64,000 nucleotides of DNA from Gammaproteobacteria bacterium (GTDB taxonomy: Bacteria; Pseudomonadota; Gammaproteobacteria; Xanthomonadales; SZUA-36): positions 62,001-126,000 of the forward strand of contig JAJFLB010000045.1 in the NCBI GenBank assembly GCA_021772915.1, read 5' to 3'. The notes beneath the pieces were generated by a model. The model was not told the DNA's origin, made no database searches, and saw only the letters and a list, made by a program, of their open reading frames with translations. Positions within the stretch are counted from its first letter, which is position 1. Each line of letters begins with the position of its first letter. This document shows positions 58,869 through 64,000 of this stretch, piece by piece. Made by a program: the position numbers and the translations under genes.

Positions 58869-61800
58869 TTGTCTGACGATCGTACCGACATAAACCTGAG
58901 TGAATTAGAGTTACATATCGCTGAACAAAGTCGTTGGGCAACATTGTCTGTGAGCGTTCAAGAAATTGCAGACGATAACAAATCACTCGTCAGCGACCTC
59001 TCTTCGTACAACCCAGCAACAGCTATCCCGCTTTTAGCAAGTCTATTGACCCTGCCGGAGTATCAATCTCAATGTATCAGATTGGAGATTTTAGTTACCT
59101 TGGCTATTGTCTTTTGCGAGGGTCGGAAAAGGGCAAACATTGGTGATACTGAGCGTTGGTTCTCCCAAATTGGAAAATCACGGTGCGTGGTGGGTGAAGA
59201 CCCTACTGAAGATATATTTGTGTCACTCGTTCATGATCAAAAGGGAAATTATCGTCTCCTAGAAGGAGTTTGGGAGGGCGCTGGCTTTTACACGCAACGT
59301 GTCCTAGAAGTTGTTTCAACAATGCCTGATAAAGGTGTTTTCGAGCAAATCAAGAGAAGTTTCTTTGCGCTTTTAAATATATCTGACATGGTTTGTGAAA
59401 AAGCGGGTTTGCATCGTTACCAGCGTGGATCGGATGTAATGAATAGGGTTCTTTCCCCTAATAATATTCCAGAACGGGAAGAGCTAATTTCACATGTACT
59501 AGTTACATTTAAAGAGCTCAATGAAAGAGGGATCACACTAAATGATATTGAGCCATTTATTTGTTATCCGCAGCTGAGAGAATCGTTGCCTGCGCAACAG
59601 ATTGGTTGTAGTCACTTAGACCGACACCCTTTGATAGTTAATGAAGAAAAAGATCTTACGGTCGCACTTCCTTCGGCTCTGTCAGTAGCTGCGCGAGATT
59701 TTATTATTACCGCGGTTTTCAAAGGAAAGTTGGTTGAGGTTTTCAATGATGAACTGGCGAAAAGCTACACAAGTCTCCTCATAAATACACCGTTACTTGG
59801 TGGCTCGACTCCCCCATCTATTAACTGGAAGCAATTGGGGTCGCATCGTCTGTCAGATCTCGATTTTGAGTTCGATCAGGGTTACTTCGTTTCCTACAAA
59901 TTCTTCTTAACATCCGTTGAAACCCACGGTAGTAGCGGCTTTAAATCTGCCTATATTGATGGCGGTGACCTCACAGCGGCATTGCAGAAATCAATTTCTG
60001 ACACCTTGAAGGAGTATTCACAACTTCCCGGCTTTAAAGGTGGTGTTGTTGTCATGGTCGGCTGTGGGTGCGGTAAAGGGTATGTTATTGATGGAATTGA
60101 AATGGGTAATCCAAAATGGCATTTCCAAGACATATCAGTCGCTGACCTAGTCCGGTTAAGTTGGCTGAATGGTATGAATCCCAGCTACATTTGGCGAATT
60201 CAAGATGGACATAAGGCTATTGCTAACAGTGGTGTTCATATTGTGAACCAGAATGGCATCTTGAATCTCATTGGTTGGGTACGTGAAAACAAGGGGCATT
60301 TCGTTCCGCACTCTCAATTACCCGAAGGCACAATATCGCCAGACCGACCCTTAATACTATCTCCTCCTCTTAATCTTCTCCGTGAAGTTCGAATAGAGTC
60401 AGATGTTAGTTACGACCGCCATCACGCAATGAACCATATTGGTATAAGGCAAGATGTCCAGCGTGAATCGCCCAACCCATATTTCGTCAACGAATGTAGA
60501 AAACATCTATATGTTTCTATGGATGAAATTGCCAGAGGAAAACTTGTTTCTCTCTATGAGGGAGAGAGTCAGCTTTGGTTATCAGTAGGAGCGCCAAACA
60601 TAACCAATAGGGAAATAGTCTACCGTCTTTGGGAGATGGCTAATGAGTGGCTGTGTCGTATTGGGAATCAGCTTGATAAGGATGCTGCGATCCAATCGGT
60701 CAAGCAAAATTTGAGAGTCTATGTTGAGTTTCAAGACTTTGATTTGCCGAAACGACCCGGAATAAAACCAGCCCCGGATGAGCTCTTCCCTCTATGCACT
60801 ATCAGCAAACATAAAGAACGGGGCGCAATAAAGCTTACATTCAAGTCCGGGTTTCTTCGTGGATTTGGCATTGCTGAAAATATTGCAGAGCGGCTTTTTG
60901 TTTTCAATCTCACGTGTTCTTATCTGAAACTCCTGGGAATAGTGGAAGTTGAAAAAGAAGCCAGAGCGATAACCAATAGTGTAGTTATAAACAAAGAGGC
61001 TCGGAGTTTTCACTTATTCCATGCACAGAGTTTTTTGGATTATGTGCTCGATACGCTACCAAAAAAATTAGTCACCAATGATCAGATTGATGACGCTGCA
61101 ATGAAAATTGGGTTGGGTTGGCGTGTCATCGGCAGCGATCAAGACTGCAATATAAAAGGGCGGGAAGCGTGCACCAAATTTCTTAATAAAGCCATTGATG
61201 TATTACTTTCTGAGATTCAGGAGATGTTGGTCACTTTTGAGCGAGTCTCGACCCTTATCCGGCTAGTAGCCAACGTTGAAAAGGCGAGTGCTGAGAAAAA
61301 TCATTGGGAGAGAACGTCAGCAGCCGTAATCGGACTACACGAGCAAGACAAGACAACAATTGATCGCTACGTTGAGCAGATCTCGAAATTTAATGGTGCG
61401 AGTATAGCAAGCAGAGTGCTGATCGAGATCGCTTTATGCGCATGCCCTAGCAATGACGGAGTGCAGCTTTCCCATATTGAGTTGAGCAAACTAATTGCTC
61501 GTGCCTCCTTCATTGTACAAATCGGTGGTCTTTCGAATGCGATTTATTACAATGCATTATCCCCGGAAATCAGAATTTCACCCTTGGGTGACATTTTGTT
61601 TCGAGATGATTTTGGAGAGCTGGTTGTTCAGCCAACGCTAAATCGCGCGTTAGGTGAGCAGTTTGTCGCCAATGCTCCTATGCAAAGGAAAAATTATGAT
61701 GAGCCTAAGGTTGACAATTCAGCCCAAGATAAAATTGATGAGGAATTTTGTGACATATGGAGCATCGAAACAGGTTTTAGCTTAGATGAAGCACGTAACA

Positions 61801-62660
61801 TTATTAGTGCTTTGGAGGATAGAGCTATCAGGGATCACATCGCACTCCTTAATATCACAAAAAGTGAATACCTCTCGACTGTGTGCTCTGATGGGGTAGT
61901 CCTAGATTCTGCTGAAAAATTCCTGGAGCAATTTACTCTTTCAACGCGCAAACGGTGGAGCAAGCCACCCGACGGATTCGAAATTGATGATATCGAGCCC
62001 TGGCGGTTTGGTAGGAGACTGTCTTTTGTAACACGTCCCATCTTAAAAGTATCTGAAGATGATGACCCGCAGTTAATCATTGCTCCTTCAGCCCTTAGAC
62101 AAGGATTTGCTTATGTCGTTGGGGGTGCTCATAGTGGTCGTTTTAAACAGTCGTTCTTTCAATCAAAGGCAATGAGGGATACCTGGTGGGGCAAGGCTAG
62201 CGAAGGTCATAGCTTCAATAATAAGGTTGCCCAAAGTTTATCTGAAGCTGGGTGGCAAGTTCGAGAAAACATCGAACTATCTGAACTGTTCAATCAAAAA
62301 ACAGAGCAGGATTTCGGGGATGTTGATGTTCTAGCTTGGAAGCCAGATCAAAAAGAGGTGTTAGTGATTGAGTGCAAAGATATCTCTTTCGCACGAAACT
62401 ACTCAGAGATGGCAGCATTGCTTTCAAGCTACCAAGGCAAAGACAACGCTAGCGGCAAACCAGATAAGCTAAAAATGCACCTTAGGCGCATTGCCTTGCT
62501 TGAAAACAATCTTGATAAGCTTAGATGTTTCACGGGCATCCACAAGCCGGTGGTGGTTTCTTGTCTAGTCTGTAGCGGCATCGTTCCGATGCAATATGCA
62601 AAGATTGATGCTTTAACCCATACACATGTCGGAACTATCGAAGATATTAAAGTGTTGTAA
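58869..62660 (+). CDS. Very large protein with C-terminal PD-(D/E)XK-type nuclease motif (1263 aa)
   Basis: No named family recognised. It starts at a TTG with AGAAGGGA about nine bases upstream; no good ATG is near. The N-terminal helical part holds LVSDLSSYNPATAIPLLAS (residues 40-58), which aligns without gaps to residues 73-91 of the 769-aa protein (9 of 19 identical). The middle (about 270-1100) is large and featureless to me. Near the C-terminus, KVAQSLSEAGW and GDVDVLAWKPDQKEVLVIECKD give Asp1153, Glu1168 and Lys1170, a clear D..ExK nuclease pattern. It has no ATPase or helicase motif that I can see. Defence role inferred. Confidence 0.75.
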   Translation: MSDDRTDINLSELELHIAEQSRWATLSVSVQEIADDNKSLVSDLSSYNPATAIPLLASLLTLPEYQSQCIRLEILVTLAIVFCEGRKRANIGDTERWFSQIGKSRCVVGEDPTEDIFVSLVHDQKGNYRLLEGVWEGAGFYTQRVLEVVSTMPDKGVFEQIKRSFFALLNISDMVCEKAGLHRYQRGSDVMNRVLSPNNIPEREELISHVLVTFKELNERGITLNDIEPFICYPQLRESLPAQQIGCSHLDRHPLIVNEEKDLTVALPSALSVAARDFIITAVFKGKLVEVFNDELAKSYTSLLINTPLLGGSTPPSINWKQLGSHRLSDLDFEFDQGYFVSYKFFLTSVETHGSSGFKSAYIDGGDLTAALQKSISDTLKEYSQLPGFKGGVVVMVGCGCGKGYVIDGIEMGNPKWHFQDISVADLVRLSWLNGMNPSYIWRIQDGHKAIANSGVHIVNQNGILNLIGWVRENKGHFVPHSQLPEGTISPDRPLILSPPLNLLREVRIESDVSYDRHHAMNHIGIRQDVQRESPNPYFVNECRKHLYVSMDEIARGKLVSLYEGESQLWLSVGAPNITNREIVYRLWEMANEWLCRIGNQLDKDAAIQSVKQNLRVYVEFQDFDLPKRPGIKPAPDELFPLCTISKHKERGAIKLTFKSGFLRGFGIAENIAERLFVFNLTCSYLKLLGIVEVEKEARAITNSVVINKEARSFHLFHAQSFLDYVLDTLPKKLVTNDQIDDAAMKIGLGWRVIGSDQDCNIKGREACTKFLNKAIDVLLSEIQEMLVTFERVSTLIRLVANVEKASAEKNHWERTSAAVIGLHEQDKTTIDRYVEQISKFNGASIASRVLIEIALCACPSNDGVQLSHIELSKLIARASFIVQIGGLSNAIYYNALSPEIRISPLGDILFRDDFGELVVQPTLNRALGEQFVANAPMQRKNYDEPKVDNSAQDKIDEEFCDIWSIETGFSLDEARNIISALEDRAIRDHIALLNITKSEYLSTVCSDGVVLDSAEKFLEQFTLSTRKRWSKPPDGFEIDDIEPWRFGRRLSFVTRPILKVSEDDDPQLIIAPSALRQGFAYVVGGAHSGRFKQSFFQSKAMRDTWWGKASEGHSFNNKVAQSLSEAGWQVRENIELSELFNQKTEQDFGDVDVLAWKPDQKEVLVIECKDISFARNYSEMAALLSSYQGKDNASGKPDKLKMHLRRIALLENNLDKLRCFTGIHKPVVVSCLVCSGIVPMQYAKIDALTHTHVGTIEDIKVL

Positions 62661-62978
62661 CTGTCACTAATCATTATAGAATTCGCGTAGCTAAATTAAT
62701 GTAATTATTCCTTAAAACAACTCAGAGTGACTGCTTCCCAGATTGTCTTGTTATTACGACCATAGTGGCTAGAAATATATGGAACAAAGTATGGAAAATA
62801 TTTGTTGATCGATTTAAATAGTGCATAAACAATTTGTTAGTTGCCTGAAGCGCGGACATTGCGTCCGTCACCCTCTTATATAAGGTCATACACCCATTCT
62901 GGCATTCTGTGTAACATGTTATGTTTAGGTCCTTTCCACGTTTCACGAACTAATTGGCAAAGTGCCCCTAAAATCAGT
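62661..62978. other. 318-bp gap, no gene accepted
   Basis: Both strands are mostly broken by stops. A 74-codon frame on the minus strand (62722-62946) has no ribosome binding site of note and no recognisable product. A GCGGACATTGCGTCCG hairpin lies at about 62857-62872. Confidence 0.35.
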
Positions 62979-63581
62979 TCATTCGTCGTGCAGGGTGTCA
63001 GCATATATTTCAGCGGCTTCCTGCGGCGTCATCTGCGTGGTGATGGTTTGGATCGGGCCGCCTTTGAGTCCAGTGTACTCACGGTGTTCCTTGAAAGCGT
63101 TAACGTTCACGTGCTTGCCCAACATTTCAAGGTTACGAACTTTGTCGGGCCATTTGATTTTTTTTAATACGCCAACCTGTTCACGCTTGTCGCCACGCCC
63201 CTCAAATAATTCAGCCATATCTATGCTGCTGATAAAGTTGCGCCAAACCATGGGCCATTCAGACAGTGGTTTGAATGATCCGTTGTCTTTAAGGATGTCC
63301 GCCACATCCATCCGGTCTATTTCAACCAATCGCCGTAACACGTATTCCGCATCAACCTGGAACTTTTCCTCGGCAATCTTCGCCACCTGTTCAACAAGTT
63401 CCGAAACCCTTGCCGAAACCTTGCCACCAGCAAACAGGCGTGATGCCTTTTCGTGGACCGTCTTGTCCTTCCATCTTTTTGATGGGGGGAAAGCTACGCG
63501 ATAGGCTGCGCTTTGATTGCCGCCGTTTAGGACAAACTGCTGACAGGCGTTTTCGTCGGCTTGCTTTTCAAGTGCGCTCAT
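62979..63581 (-). CDS. Phage terminase small subunit (orphan)
   Basis: Protein of 200 aa that would recognise phage DNA for packaging. FVLNGGNQSAAYRVAFP and HEKASRLFAGGKVSARVSEL form the N-terminal DNA-binding helices, and KVRNLEMLGKHVNVNAFKEHREYTGLKGGPIQTI is typical of the C-terminal half. No large terminase, portal or capsid gene follows on the minus strand, where 318 bp of non-coding DNA and then the oppositely oriented large gene lie. It therefore looks like a prophage remnant. The ATG at 63581 fits the family start. Confidence 0.85.
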   Translation of the reverse strand: MSALEKQADENACQQFVLNGGNQSAAYRVAFPPSKRWKDKTVHEKASRLFAGGKVSARVSELVEQVAKIAEEKFQVDAEYVLRRLVEIDRMDVADILKDNGSFKPLSEWPMVWRNFISSIDMAELFEGRGDKREQVGVLKKIKWPDKVRNLEMLGKHVNVNAFKEHREYTGLKGGPIQTITTQMTPQEAAEIYADTLHDE

Positions 63582-63849
63582 TTTACCAATCCCATAAAAA
63601 CATGTTCAGATTTGCGCTGCTCTTCTGGGTGCAGATCCAAACTGAAGGCCAACTGACTGAGACTTGCCACTAGTTATGCTGTTTTTGGTGTCCATATTGA
63701 TCATATTAGGCTTACTTTTAGGCTTACGTCAAATACAAAGGCCGTAATAGCAACTGTAGAAAGGCTAGTTGTTCGCTCCATTTAGGTACCGAACATGCTC
63801 CGGGTCGCTGGGACCACCCGATGGCTAAATTCGCTGGCCGGCAATATAA
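63582..63849. other. Non-coding stretch with a short direct repeat
   Basis: No gene accepted. TTAGGCTTAC occurs twice, at 63706-63715 and 63718-63727. A similar GTAAGCCTA occurs on the opposite strand sense near 53963, beyond the tRNA genes. This could be a recombinase arm-site or chance. Confidence 0.3.
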
Positions 63850-64000
63850 CGGTTGGGCGATGTCAGCCCCAAGGTGTTTGAACACGCCTCATTTGGGGGG
63901 GCCGAAGTGTCTGATTATCGGGGGAAGTCCACACGCGGTTTAGGCACCAAGGAAACCAATCTGGAAATAAAATCCAGTGGTTCGAACAGCACATGGGTCG
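63850..64000 (-). pseudogene. Decayed IS91-type transposase, C-terminal fragment
   Basis: On the minus strand, from the right edge, the frame reads THVLFEPLDFISRLVSLVPKPRVDFPR and then TAA at 63917-63915. FEPLDFIxRLxxLVPKPRV is a hallmark of IS91/ISCR-family transposases, which normally continue NLTRFHGVFAPN. Here a stop interrupts and only a weak SAPPNEA echo of FAPN remains. The body of the gene would lie beyond the right edge. The fragment is therefore broken at its C-terminus and probably inactive. It marks past transposition next to the prophage remnant. Confidence 0.75.

Noticed and set aside
58681-58986. 101-codon frame on the minus strand across the start of the 1263-aa gene
   Set aside because: It overlaps the ribosome binding site and first 39 codons of the large gene and has no known motif.
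62722-62946. 74-codon frame on the minus strand in the gap before the terminase gene
   Set aside because: It has no convincing ribosome binding site and no similarity to phage or bacterial proteins that I know.
63961-64000. T-loop-like GGTTCGAAC near the right edge, as a possible tRNA or attachment site
   Set aside because: The surrounding bases do not fold into a tRNA and do not repeat the tRNA-Ser end; the minus strand reads as an IS91-type transposase instead.
63876-64000. Open frame on the plus strand running off the right edge (GDVSPKVFEHASFGG...)
   Set aside because: It is antisense to the transposase relic, has no ATG, and matches no family.
1-64000. CRISPR arrays, rRNA genes, replication origin
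   Set aside because: I saw no regularly spaced repeats, no rRNA sequence, and no cluster of DnaA boxes with dnaA or dnaN nearby.

Overview
The window looks like a chromosome segment of a free-living gammaproteobacterium that respires oxygen. The evidence is the gene order tpiA-secG-tRNA-Leu-nuoA..N-tRNA-fMet-rimP-nusA-infB-rbfA-truB-rpsO-pnp, the separate (unfused) nuoC and nuoD, and the gammaproteobacterial block leuS-lptE-holA-nadD-rsfS-rlmH-maf-rng-yhdP-tldD with darP and pmbA nearby. I cannot name the genus. Most genes lie on the minus strand, so operons read from high to low coordinates.

Layout. 1-3492: a phosphonate biosynthesis cluster cut by the left edge. It holds a nucleotidyltransferase, a PEP mutase fused to a second nucleotidyltransferase, a small membrane protein and phosphonopyruvate decarboxylase. 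3562-12773: the metY-rimP-nusA-infB-rbfA-truB-rpsO-pnp translation/RNA operon, with a REP-like inverted-repeat element between truB and rpsO. 12855-27481: all 14 subunits of the proton-pumping NADH:quinone oxidoreductase. 27527-28930: tRNA-Leu, secG, tpiA. 29094-34450: a mixed stretch with an NnrU-like membrane protein, a short-chain dehydrogenase, a SCO1-like copper protein with a beta-propeller partner, an SPFH protein and an HExxH protein. 34454-37875: pmbA, darP and tldD. 37868-49826: yhdP, rng, maf, rlmH, rsfS, nadD, holA, lptE and leuS, with a 197-bp element bounded by perfect 22-bp inverted repeats between nadD and rsfS. 49966-53718: pgi, folK, pcnB. 53830-54249: tRNA-Glu and tRNA-Ser.

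From tRNA-Ser to the right edge the sequence is visibly more A+T-rich and looks like an accessory island. It holds a small ORF with a strong ribosome binding site and an in-frame TAG, a SIR2-like protein, a 769-aa and a 1263-aa protein that each carry a PD-(D/E)XK-type nuclease motif (D...ECK), and two small unknown genes at the divergent centre. An orphan phage terminase small subunit and a decayed IS91-type transposase fragment close the window. The two large proteins share a gap-free N-terminal motif (9 of 19 residues identical by eye), so they look like distant relatives. With the SIR2-like gene they form the best candidate here for an undescribed anti-phage system. That reading is inference: no function can be proved from sequence alone.
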